Source: DASRCB01 sp035653295 (GTDB lineage: Bacteria > Acidobacteriota > Terriglobia > Bryobacterales > Bryobacteraceae). From it: 64,000 nucleotides of DNA. This document shows, piece by piece, positions 43,555-51,527 of the stretch (the stretch's first letter is position 1; every line of letters starts with the position of its first letter). Both the position numbers and the translations under genes were made by a program. Location: assembly GCA_035653295.1 (NCBI GenBank), contig DASRCB010000140.1, forward strand, positions 36,725 through 100,724. The letters are read 5' to 3'. The notes below the pieces were generated by a model. That model was not told the origin of the DNA, ran no database searches, and was given only the letters and a program-made list of their open reading frames with translations.

Positions 43555-45798
43555 ATGTCCGAGTTCCTGTTCAAGTATCCCTGGGCGCTGTTCTCCAAAG
43601 GCAGCTTTGTGCTGGATTCGCACTGGCCCGTGTGGCTGCTCGTTTCCCTGATCGCAGCCGGAGCGGGCGCTCTTGCCTGGTTCATTCTCAGCCGTGCCCG
43701 CCCGGGCATGCGCGGATTACGGCCCGCGATTTTGTGGCTTTTCGACAGCTCGCTTCTCGCGCTGCTGCTGTTCCTGCTCTGGGATCCCGCAATCAGCGTG
43801 GCGACTCTGCGGCAGCAGGAGAATATCGTCGCGGTTGTGGTGGATGACAGCCGCAGCATGGGGCAGGCAGATGATCGCGTCGGCCAGGAGCGGCGGCTGC
43901 TTGAGTCGCCTGCCTTCAAGGCCCTCGGTAAGAAGTTTCAAGTGCGGATGTATCGAATGGGCGCGTCGGCGGAGCCGCTTGGCAATGCGGCGGACCTGAA
44001 AGCGCGCGATGGTGCGACCCACATTGCCGCCGCGCTCGAGCAGGTGGTCCGGCAGACGGCCACGCTGCCCGTGGGCGGCATCGTGCTGCTCAGCGATGGG
44101 GCCGATAACTCCGGCGGAATCGATCTGGATACGATGAACGAGCTGCGCCGGAGGCGCATTCCCGTGCATGCCATCGGCTTCGGGCCGGAGCATCCGTCTC
44201 AGGACGTGGAACTGACCGATTTGCAGTTTCCGGCATCAACGCTCGCCAATTCGCGTGTGCGCGCGCTGGTTGGACTCCGGCAGTTTGGATTCGCAGGGCG
44301 GCAGGTGAAGCTCACGGTTCGCGATGGCGAAACGACTCTGGCTACCCGCGAGGTGGCGCTTGCGGGCGACGGCGCCGATCAATCGGAGCCCATCGTTTTC
44401 AACGCCGGCGCCGAGGGCGTCCGCAACGTGGAAATCGCTGTTCAGCCCCTGGGTGGAGAGCAAAACGCCGCCAATAACAAGCTCACGCGAGTTATGTACG
44501 TCGACGCGGCGCCGCGGCGCGTTCTGTTCGTTGAAGGCGAGCCGCGGTGGGAATACAAATTCATCCGCCGCGCCGTCGAGGACGACAAAACCCTGCAACT
44601 GGTGTCGATGCTGCGCACCACCGAAAACAAGATTTATCGCCAGGGGGTCGCGAACGCGGACGAGCTGAAGGACGGGTTTCCGAGCCGGGTCGAGGATCTG
44701 TTCGAGTACAAGGCGCTGATTATCGGCAGCGTCGAAGCGGGCTGGTTCACCACCACGCAGGCGGAGATGATCCGGCAGTTCGTCGATCGCCGCGGCGGCG
44801 GGCTCCTGTTCCTCGGCGGACGCTGGGCGCTGGCCGACGGCGGCTACGACCGGCCCCCATTCAACGATTTGCTGCCGGTGAACCTGCCTCCGAAGCACGG
44901 CACGTTTTTCCGGGACCCGGCGTATCCGCAGCTGACGCCCGCCGGCCGCGACAGCTTGCTGTGCCGCATCGACGATGACCCGGACCACAACATGCAGCGC
45001 TGGAAAGCTCTGCCGTATCTCGCCAACTATCAGGAAATCGGGCAGACCAAACCTGGGGCAACGCTGCTGGCGCAGATGCAGGTGGACGGGCGGGGAACTC
45101 TGCCGCTGCTGGCGACCGAGAATTACGGGCGCGGGCGCACGGCCGTGTTCGCCACCGCGGGAAGCTGGCGCTGGCAGATGCTCCAGCCGCTGGCCGACAT
45201 GAGCCACGAAATCTTCTGGCGTCAGATGCTGCGCTGGCTGGTGACGGAGACCCCATCGCGCGTTACCGCATCCACTCCGCATGCCGTCCTTTATGACGAT
45301 GGCGCCGTGAAGCTGCGTGCTGAAGTTCGCGATACGACATATCTGCCCACCAGCGACGCGCAGGTCTCGGCGCGCATCATCGCCCCCGATGGCCACGAGG
45401 AAACTGTCGACCTGCGGCCCGACGCGATTCAGACAGGCGTCTATACCGGCGAGTGGAACGCTCCGAAGCCGGGCTCGTATATCGCCGATATCACGGCCAG
45501 GCGCGGGCAGCAGGATCTGGGCAAGGATGTCGTGACGTTCCGGCGCGAGGACGGCGTCGCGGAGAATTTCCATCTCTATCAGAACCGCGATCTGCTGGAG
45601 AAGCTGGCGGCGGATACGGGCGGCAAATACTGGAAGCCAGCGGAGGTGAGCCGCTTACCGGAGGACATCGCGTGGTCGGAGGCCGGCATCAGCGTGAGGG
45701 AGACGCACGATTTGTGGGATGCGCCGATCATGTTTCTGCTGGCCCTGGCGCTGAGGTCCGGCGGATGGCTATTGCGGCGAAGGTGGGGCGCGGTATGA
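43555..45798 (+). CDS. Membrane vWA protein with glutamine-amidotransferase-like domain
   Basis: 747 residues. Two helices (about 25-45 and 58-80), then a vWA domain with MIDAS D97-D98-S99-R100-S101 (VDDSRSMGQ), LLSDGADNSGG, and a Rossmann/GATase-like region (RVLFVEGEPRWEYKFIRRA ... LIIGSVEAGWFTTTQAEMIRQFVDRRGGGLLFLGG). A last hydrophobic helix is near the end (APIMFLLALALRSGG). This architecture is common in Planctomycetes/Acidobacteria MoxR operons. Its stop overlaps the next start (ATGA). Confidence 0.82.
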   Translation: MSEFLFKYPWALFSKGSFVLDSHWPVWLLVSLIAAGAGALAWFILSRARPGMRGLRPAILWLFDSSLLALLLFLLWDPAISVATLRQQENIVAVVVDDSRSMGQADDRVGQERRLLESPAFKALGKKFQVRMYRMGASAEPLGNAADLKARDGATHIAAALEQVVRQTATLPVGGIVLLSDGADNSGGIDLDTMNELRRRRIPVHAIGFGPEHPSQDVELTDLQFPASTLANSRVRALVGLRQFGFAGRQVKLTVRDGETTLATREVALAGDGADQSEPIVFNAGAEGVRNVEIAVQPLGGEQNAANNKLTRVMYVDAAPRRVLFVEGEPRWEYKFIRRAVEDDKTLQLVSMLRTTENKIYRQGVANADELKDGFPSRVEDLFEYKALIIGSVEAGWFTTTQAEMIRQFVDRRGGGLLFLGGRWALADGGYDRPPFNDLLPVNLPPKHGTFFRDPAYPQLTPAGRDSLLCRIDDDPDHNMQRWKALPYLANYQEIGQTKPGATLLAQMQVDGRGTLPLLATENYGRGRTAVFATAGSWRWQMLQPLADMSHEIFWRQMLRWLVTETPSRVTASTPHAVLYDDGAVKLRAEVRDTTYLPTSDAQVSARIIAPDGHEETVDLRPDAIQTGVYTGEWNAPKPGSYIADITARRGQQDLGKDVVTFRREDGVAENFHLYQNRDLLEKLAADTGGKYWKPAEVSRLPEDIAWSEAGISVRETHDLWDAPIMFLLALALRSGGWLLRRRWGAV

Positions 45799-46838
45799 GA
45801 ATGCTTTTCGCTTCTACCAATCCGCGGGCAGGCGGTTTCGCCCGCCAGGATGCCGACACCAACCCAAAACGCCCGCTGACGAAACGCGGGACCCAAACGC
45901 TGCCCCACAACCTGTGCAGCAAACTCGCGTCCCTGCTCCTCCTTGCCGGTTCGGCTCACGCGGCCACCTACTACGTCACTGTCGCCGGGCTCGGCGGCGA
46001 ACCCGATTACGAGCAGCGCTTCGAGGGCTGGGCAAAGGACATCGAACGTACATTGAAGGGCAGCGCCGACGCGTCCACGGTCACGACGCTCTACGGCCCC
46101 ACCGCCACGCGTGATGCCGTCCGGACCACGCTGCGCCAGATCGCCGGTCGCGCGCACCCCGACGACGCATTCGTCCTCATGCTGATCGGTCACGGAACAT
46201 TCGACGGCGAGGACTATAAAATCAACCTGCCCGGCCCGGACATGACCGGCATCGAATTCGCCGAGCTGCTCGACCGCATTCCGGCCAAACGGCAACTCGT
46301 GGTCAATATGACGAGCGCGAGCGGCGCATCCATGGAAGCTCTGCGCCGCCAGGGTCGAGCGGTGATCACGGCGACAAAATCGGGGTACGAGAAGAACGCA
46401 ACCGTGTTCGCGCGCTACTGGGTGGCCGCGCTCACCGATCCTGCGGCCGATACCAACAAGGACGGCACGATCTCGGCGCTGGAAGCGTTCAAGTACGCCG
46501 AGCAGAAGACCGGCAGCTTCTACGATACGCAAAAGCGCCTCGCCACGGAGCATCCTTTGCTCGAGGACACCGGAGCAGGGCAGGCCACGCGCGCGCCCGG
46601 TCGGGACAATGGCGAGGGATTGGTGGCCAGCGCCTTCCCGGTGCTGCGCATCGACAAGAGTCAGGCGGTGGCGAACAGTCCGGAAAAACGCGCGCTGCTG
46701 GCGAAGAAGGATGAGCTCGAGTCGCTCATTGACCAGCTCAAGTACAAAAAGGCGTCCATCCCGGCGGACGAGTACAAGACTCAGGTTACCGATCTGCTGC
46801 TGCAGTTGGCGCGCACGCAGGCGGAGATCGACAAATGA
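45795..46838 (+). CDS. Caspase-like pseudoprotease with EF-hand loop, exported
   Basis: 347 residues. After an odd leader with a REP-like repeat read in frame (residues 8-40), a signal peptide KLASLLLLAGSAHA follows. The core resembles a caspase/legumain fold: strand VTVAGLGG, strand FVLMLIGHGTFDGED with the catalytic-type H133, and strand RQLVVNMTSASGAS, where the usual DxCxSG cysteine position is Ser174 or a neighbour. So the thiol nucleophile is missing. A 12-residue EF-hand-like loop spans D219 to E230 (DTNKDGTISALE) and a coiled coil follows (residues 310-345). Third gene of the MoxR operon; function unknown. Confidence 0.68.
   Translation: MRMLFASTNPRAGGFARQDADTNPKRPLTKRGTQTLPHNLCSKLASLLLLAGSAHAATYYVTVAGLGGEPDYEQRFEGWAKDIERTLKGSADASTVTTLYGPTATRDAVRTTLRQIAGRAHPDDAFVLMLIGHGTFDGEDYKINLPGPDMTGIEFAELLDRIPAKRQLVVNMTSASGASMEALRRQGRAVITATKSGYEKNATVFARYWVAALTDPAADTNKDGTISALEAFKYAEQKTGSFYDTQKRLATEHPLLEDTGAGQATRAPGRDNGEGLVASAFPVLRIDKSQAVANSPEKRALLAKKDELESLIDQLKYKKASIPADEYKTQVTDLLLQLARTQAEIDK
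45825..45856. repeat. REP-like 32-nt repeat inside the caspase-like gene
   Basis: A hairpin-forming element (GGCAGGCG, loop GTTT, CGCCCGCC with one mismatch) plus GATGCCGA. It matches the element at 50270-50301 in 31 of 32 positions. It lies between the ATGA-coupled start codon and the signal peptide and is read in frame. Confidence 0.7.
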
Positions 46839-49000
46839 CGCGCGCATGCCTCATCGCTTTGGCTGTGGCCGGCGCGCTTGCCGCCGCCACTCCCGAACAG
46901 TGCCGCGCGCTCCGCTATCACGGCCGGCTGGACGCCGCCGATTCGTGTTTCACGCAGCTTTCTCGTGAAGAAGACCCGTACCTCAGCGCCGAAGGCCTGT
47001 GGGGGCTGCGTCGCTGGGCCGATGCAAACAACCGCTTTCGCGATGCGCTCAAGGTCCATCCCGGCGATGCGCGCGTCCGCGTTCAATGGGGCCGCCTGCT
47101 GCTCGAGCGCTTCAATCCGAAGGACGCCGCAGGGCTGTTTCAGGAAGCGCTGAACATTGATCCAAACTACGCTCCGGCTTACATCGGCATGGCGCTGGTG
47201 GGCTCGGAGAACTTCGAGGCCAAGGCGGTCGCTGCCGCAAAGAAGGCCGCCGATCTCGATCCGAAGCTGGTGGAAGCCCGTGAGCTGCTGGCGTATCTGG
47301 CGCTCGAAGACAACGACGAGAAGGGCGCAAAGGACGAGGCGGACAAGGCGCTGGCGATTTCTCCCGAGGCGCTGGATGCGATGGCGATTCACGCCAGCAT
47401 CGATCTCCTTGATGGCCGCGACGCCGGCGCGTGGTTCGATCGCATCGCCAAAGTAAATCCCGTCTACGGCGAAGCCTGGTCAAAAGCCGGGCATTTCTTC
47501 ATCATCAACCGCCGCTACGAAGAAGGTATCGCGGCTTACCGCAAGGCCCTGGACCTCGATCCGAAACTGGACGAAGCGCGCGCGCAGCTCGGCGTTAACC
47601 TGATGCGCCTCGGCAGGGAACAGGAAGCGCGTCAGCAGCTCGAGGCGGCGTACGATGACGGCTACCGAAACGCCGAGACCGTGAACTCGCTGCGCCTGAT
47701 GGACAGCTATAAAAACTTCGAGACCTTCCGGACCGACAACACCATTCTCAAGCTGCACAAGAAAGAGGCGGAACTCCTGCGCTTGTATTTCGAGCAGGAG
47801 ATGAAGCGCGCCATCGCCACTTACAAACGCAAGTATCAAATGACGCTGCCCGGTCCGGTGCAGGTCGAGGTTTATCCCGATCATGCCGATTTCGAGGTGC
47901 GCGCCATCGGCCTTCCGGGTCTCGGCGCGCTCGGTGTAACCTTCGGCGAAGTGGTGGCGATGGATAGCCCGTCCAGCAGGCCGCCCGGCGACTTCCACTG
48001 GGCCAGCACTCTGTGGCATGAGATGAGCCACGTTTACGTGCTGACAGCGACGCACCACCTGGTCCCGCGCTGGTTTACCGAAGGCGAAGCTGTCCACGAG
48101 GAGACCGCCGTTGCGCCCGATTGGGGCGACCGCATGGGACCGGATGAGATCGAAGCCATCCGCGATCACAAGCTCCTGCCCATCGCCGAGCTGGACCGCG
48201 GGTTTGTTCGGCCCAGCTATCCGTCCCAGGTGATCGTGTCCTATTACCAGGCGGGCAAGATCTGCGACTACATCGCACAAAAGTGGGGTGACGGCAAGAT
48301 CCTCGAGATGATTCACTCCTTCGCACAGGCGAAGTCCACGCCGGAAGTCATACAAGCCGACCTCGGCATGTCGCCCGCCGATTTCGACAAGCAGTTCCTG
48401 GCCTGGCTGGATGCGCAGACGAAGACCACGGTGGAGCACTTCCCGGAATGGAAGAAGCGCGCCCGCGAAGTTGCCGAGGACGTCCGCGATAAGAAGTACG
48501 ACGACGCGATCCGCGAAGGAAAGGCCATTCGCGACTGGTACCCCGATTACGTTGAGGGCAACAGCGTATACGAACTGCTGGCCGATGCGTATCTCGGAAA
48601 GGGCGACAAACCCGATGCGATCCATGAGCTCGAAGACTACAGCCGCGTTGGGGGGCGCAATCCTGCCACCATCAAGCAGCTCGCCGGGCTGGAGCAGGAC
48701 CCCGCGGCCGCATCGAGGGCGCTGCAGCGGCTCATCTACATCTATCCCGAAGACGAGAAGCTGCACAGCCTCCTCGGCGAACTGTGGCTGGAGCAGGGCA
48801 ACACGGCCGCGGCCATTCAGGAATACCAGGCCGTTCTTGCTTTAAAGCCGATGGATGTGGCGCAGGCGCGATTCAATCTGGCGCAGGCCTACCACCGCGC
48901 CAACCGCGTCAATGACGCGAAGGAGCAGGTGCTTCAGGCGCTCGAGGCGGCCCCGAACTTCAAACCGGCGCAGAAGCTTTTATTGGAGATCATGAAGTAG
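46835..49000 (+). CDS. TPR protein with gluzincin-type (peptidase MA-like) metallopeptidase domain
   Basis: 721 residues. A signal-like start (TRACLIALAVAGALAAA), then N-terminal TPRs (about 45-300), a peptidase domain with H395-E-M-S-H399 and a third ligand E416 in PRWFTEGEAVHEE (HExxH-x16-E), and again TPRs at the C-terminus (about 545-715, PDAIHELEDYSRVGG, GNTAAAIQEYQAVLALKP). The HExxH plus downstream EGxA pattern is that of peptidase MA-type enzymes. Probably a periplasmic zinc protease that recognises partners by TPR. Overlaps the preceding gene by ATGA and ends 2 nt before moxR. Confidence 0.83.
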   Translation: MTRACLIALAVAGALAAATPEQCRALRYHGRLDAADSCFTQLSREEDPYLSAEGLWGLRRWADANNRFRDALKVHPGDARVRVQWGRLLLERFNPKDAAGLFQEALNIDPNYAPAYIGMALVGSENFEAKAVAAAKKAADLDPKLVEARELLAYLALEDNDEKGAKDEADKALAISPEALDAMAIHASIDLLDGRDAGAWFDRIAKVNPVYGEAWSKAGHFFIINRRYEEGIAAYRKALDLDPKLDEARAQLGVNLMRLGREQEARQQLEAAYDDGYRNAETVNSLRLMDSYKNFETFRTDNTILKLHKKEAELLRLYFEQEMKRAIATYKRKYQMTLPGPVQVEVYPDHADFEVRAIGLPGLGALGVTFGEVVAMDSPSSRPPGDFHWASTLWHEMSHVYVLTATHHLVPRWFTEGEAVHEETAVAPDWGDRMGPDEIEAIRDHKLLPIAELDRGFVRPSYPSQVIVSYYQAGKICDYIAQKWGDGKILEMIHSFAQAKSTPEVIQADLGMSPADFDKQFLAWLDAQTKTTVEHFPEWKKRAREVAEDVRDKKYDDAIREGKAIRDWYPDYVEGNSVYELLADAYLGKGDKPDAIHELEDYSRVGGRNPATIKQLAGLEQDPAAASRALQRLIYIYPEDEKLHSLLGELWLEQGNTAAAIQEYQAVLALKPMDVAQARFNLAQAYHRANRVNDAKEQVLQALEAAPNFKPAQKLLLEIMK

Positions 49001-49002
49001 AC

Positions 49003-50022
49003 ATGTCTACGGCTACCACAACCATCGACGCCGCGGAACTCAAGGCCCGGGTGGGGCGCTTCCAGCGGACGCACGAGGCCATCGTGCGCGAGGTCCGTAA
49101 GGTCATTGTCGGGCAGGAAGAGGTGCTGGAGCAGGTACTCATCGCCCTGTTCGTCGGCGGCCATTGTCTCATCACCGGTCTGCCGGGCACGGCCAAGACG
49201 CTGCTGGTGCGCACCATCGCCCAGACGCTGGGGCTGAAGTTCCGGCGCATCCAGTTCACTCCCGACCTCATGCCCACCGACATCACCGGCACCGACATCA
49301 TCGAGGAGGATCAAACCACCGGTCGGCGCAGCTGGACCTTCGTGCCGGGGCCGATCTTCGCGAATATCCTGCTGGCCGATGAAATCAACCGCACGCCGCC
49401 GAAAACGCAGTCGGCGCTGCTGGAAGCCATGCAGGAGCTGTCGTGCACCGTGCGCGGCCATCAGTATCGGATCGATCCGCCGTTTTTCGTGCTCGCCACG
49501 CAAAACCCCATCGAGCTGGAAGGCACGTATCCGCTGCCCGAAGCGCAGCTCGATCGCTTTCTGTTCAACACCATGCTCGATTACCTGAACTCGGCTGACG
49601 AGCTGAAGGTGGTGGACCTGACCACGACCACGCACATCCCTCAGGCCGATACGGTGACAAACGCCGAGGAGATTCTCGATTTTCAGCAGCTGGTGCGCAT
49701 GGCGCCCATCGCCGAGTCCGTGGCGCGACACGCTGTGGATCTGGTGCGGGCGACCCGCCCGGGCGACGACACCTCGCCGGAATTCGTGAAGAAATACGTG
49801 AACTTCGGGGCAAGCGTCCGCGCCGCGCAGTCGCTGGTGCTGGCGGCGAAGGCGCGCGCCTTGATGCACGGCCGTTATCACGTGGCATATGAGGATATCC
49901 GCGCGCTCGCCGCGCCCATCCTGCGACACCGCGTGCTGCTGAATTTCTATGCCGAATCGGACCGGCTGAGCACGGACGACATCCTGAAGCGGCTGCTCGA
50001 GGCAAAGCCCGAGCCGAGGTAA
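49003..50022 (+). CDS. MoxR family AAA ATPase
   Basis: 339 residues. Walker A GLPGTAKT at residues 59-66, Walker B ILLADEINR with D126-E127, sensor region FVLATQNPIELEGTYPLPEAQLDRF, all typical of MoxR. It is a chaperone-like ATPase acting in the cytoplasm, usually on partners with vWA domains. Here those partners would be DUF58 and BatA-type proteins downstream and the vWA protein upstream. A transposase relic and REP elements separate it from DUF58. Confidence 0.93.
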   Translation: MSTATTTIDAAELKARVGRFQRTHEAIVREVRKVIVGQEEVLEQVLIALFVGGHCLITGLPGTAKTLLVRTIAQTLGLKFRRIQFTPDLMPTDITGTDIIEEDQTTGRRSWTFVPGPIFANILLADEINRTPPKTQSALLEAMQELSCTVRGHQYRIDPPFFVLATQNPIELEGTYPLPEAQLDRFLFNTMLDYLNSADELKVVDLTTTTHIPQADTVTNAEEILDFQQLVRMAPIAESVARHAVDLVRATRPGDDTSPEFVKKYVNFGASVRAAQSLVLAAKARALMHGRYHVAYEDIRALAAPILRHRVLLNFYAESDRLSTDDILKRLLEAKPEPR

Positions 50023-50074
50023 TACCAAAGGACCGATTCTGACATGCGAGATTCGCTATATGATCGGAGAGGAA

Positions 50075-50196
50075 CCGGGCGGTTTCCCGCCCGGCTTCGT
50101 CTGTTACGATCAACGACGCCGCTTAAAGCGGATCGTCACCGTGACGGTAATGGCGAGCCGTCCGAAGATTCCGGCCCGGGAGCCAACCCGGGCCGG
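50075..50196. repeat. Two strong REP-like hairpins downstream of moxR
   Basis: Hairpin one is 50075-50094: CCGGGCGG, loop TTTC, CCGCCCGG, an 8-bp perfect stem. Hairpin two is 50171-50196: CCGGCCCGGG, loop AGCCAA, CCCGGGCCGG, a 10-bp perfect stem. Both lie in the sequence read as the C-terminal tail of the transposase relic. Such GC-rich palindromes near a REP-associated transposase are typical REP elements. Confidence 0.65.
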
Positions 50197-50618
50197 TTGC
50201 GTTTCGAACGCGAGTTGCGGCAGGGGAGAATTCTTCTCGGCACAGGAAGTGTGCAGGAGCACGTCGCGTCGGGCAGGCGGTTTCGCCTGCCAGGATGCCG
50301 AGGAATAACGCCAAAGCTCAGGGAACTCAACAAGACCCGCAGAAACTGGATTCCACTCGATATACCGCGCCATCCGGTTGAACTCCGAATCCGTCCTAAC
50401 CGATCGATGGAACGACTCATTCTGCCAGAAGCGGCCCTTGCGCCCGAGAAGCTGATTCGCTGCATGCGCCGTCGAGCCCTTGAGCCAGCGCGTTATCACA
50501 GGCGCAGCCACGTTCCGTCGGATGAGCAAGTGCACGTCATTCGGCATCACCACACACGCGCGCAGTTCGTACAACGAGCGCTCGGCTTCGCCAATCAGCA
50601 GCTGCGTCGCGATTACCT
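50110..50618 (-). pseudogene. Truncated REP-associated tyrosine transposase (RAYT, Y1_Tnp)
   Basis: Reading the minus strand, VIATQLLIGEAERSLYELRA then CVVMPNDVHLLI is the HUH-type region (the HxH-like element appears as DVHLL). It continues WLKGSTAHAANQLLGRKG and FWQNESFHRSVR, then MARYIEWNPVSAGLVEFPELW, all hallmarks of REP-associated transposases (IS200-like Y1). The N-terminal 50-60 residues with the start are absent: the frame is closed by a TGA just before QVIATQ, next to the DUF58 start. The C-terminal tail is REP sequence (ASWQAKPPARR). Not functional as it stands. Confidence 0.75.
50270..50301. repeat. REP-like 32-nt repeat inside the transposase relic
   Basis: CGGGCAGGCGGTTTCGCCTG and the following CCAGGATGCCGA form a REP-type element with stem GGCAGGCG / CGCCTGCC and loop GTTT. 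It equals the repeat at 45825-45856 except for one base. Confidence 0.7.
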
Positions 50619-50621
50619 GTC

Positions 50622-51527
50622 ATGATTCCCCGCGCCGAGTACCGCAACCGCTTCCTCGACCCCGCCGTTCTTGGCGGGATCGCGCATCTCGAGCTGGTGG
50701 CGCGCACCGTCGTGGACGGTTTCATTTCCGGCCTGCATCGCTCGCCGGATTTCGGCTTCAGCCAGGAGTTCGCCGAATACCGCGCCTACACGCCGGGCGA
50801 CGATTTGCGGCACATCGACTGGAACGTCTTCGCCCGCACCGAGCGCGCATACCTGAAGCGCTATCGAGGCGACACCAACACGCAGATCACCATCATTCTC
50901 GACGGCAGCGCCAGCATGGGCTTCGGCTCCGGCGCGGTGAAGAAGATGGAGTACGCGCGCTTCCTGGCCGCGTCCATCGCCTACATGGCGCATCAGCAGC
51001 GCGACGCCGCCGGCCTGATCGTCTTCCACGAGGATGTCGCCAACTACATCGCCCCCTCGGCGCGTCAGGGCCAGCTCGCTCGCCTCTATCACGCGCTCGA
51101 TCATGCCGAACCCACCGCACGCACCGACTTCGCACGGCCCTTTCTCCATTTCCAGCAGTTCCTTCGTCGCCGCGGTTTGGTGGTCGTGATCTCCGATTTT
51201 TACGATCAGCCCGACACCATTGTGAAAGCCATTCGCCCGCTGCGTGCGCGTGGAACAGAAGTTGTCCTGTTTCATCTACTTGACCCGGAGGAATTAAAGC
51301 CTAGCCTGAATGGGCCGGTGTTGCTCATCGACATGGAAACGCATGACGCGCTGGAGGTCTCGGCCGAGTATGCGCGCGATGAATATCGCTCGAAGATCAG
51401 CGCTCACATCGAGGGCTTGCGTTCCGAGGCGCGCGGATCCGGTCTGGACTATTTTCTGATCGACACCAGCCGCCCGCTCGATGCCGCGCTGCGCGAGTAT
51501 CTCACGATTCGACAGGGGCGCATGTAA
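50622..51527 (+). CDS. DUF58 domain protein (vWA-like)
   Basis: 301 residues. The DUF58 signature YTPGDDLRHIDWNVFART (residues 56-72) is followed by a vWA-like domain with D94-G95-S96-A97-S98 (ILDGSASMGFG), LVVVISDFYDQPD, and a C-terminal ILLIDMETHDALEVS. DUF58 proteins go with MoxR ATPases and are thought to be their clients. The TAA overlaps the next ATG by 1 nt. Confidence 0.9.
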   Translation: MIPRAEYRNRFLDPAVLGGIAHLELVARTVVDGFISGLHRSPDFGFSQEFAEYRAYTPGDDLRHIDWNVFARTERAYLKRYRGDTNTQITIILDGSASMGFGSGAVKKMEYARFLAASIAYMAHQQRDAAGLIVFHEDVANYIAPSARQGQLARLYHALDHAEPTARTDFARPFLHFQQFLRRRGLVVVISDFYDQPDTIVKAIRPLRARGTEVVLFHLLDPEELKPSLNGPVLLIDMETHDALEVSAEYARDEYRSKISAHIEGLRSEARGSGLDYFLIDTSRPLDAALREYLTIRQGRM

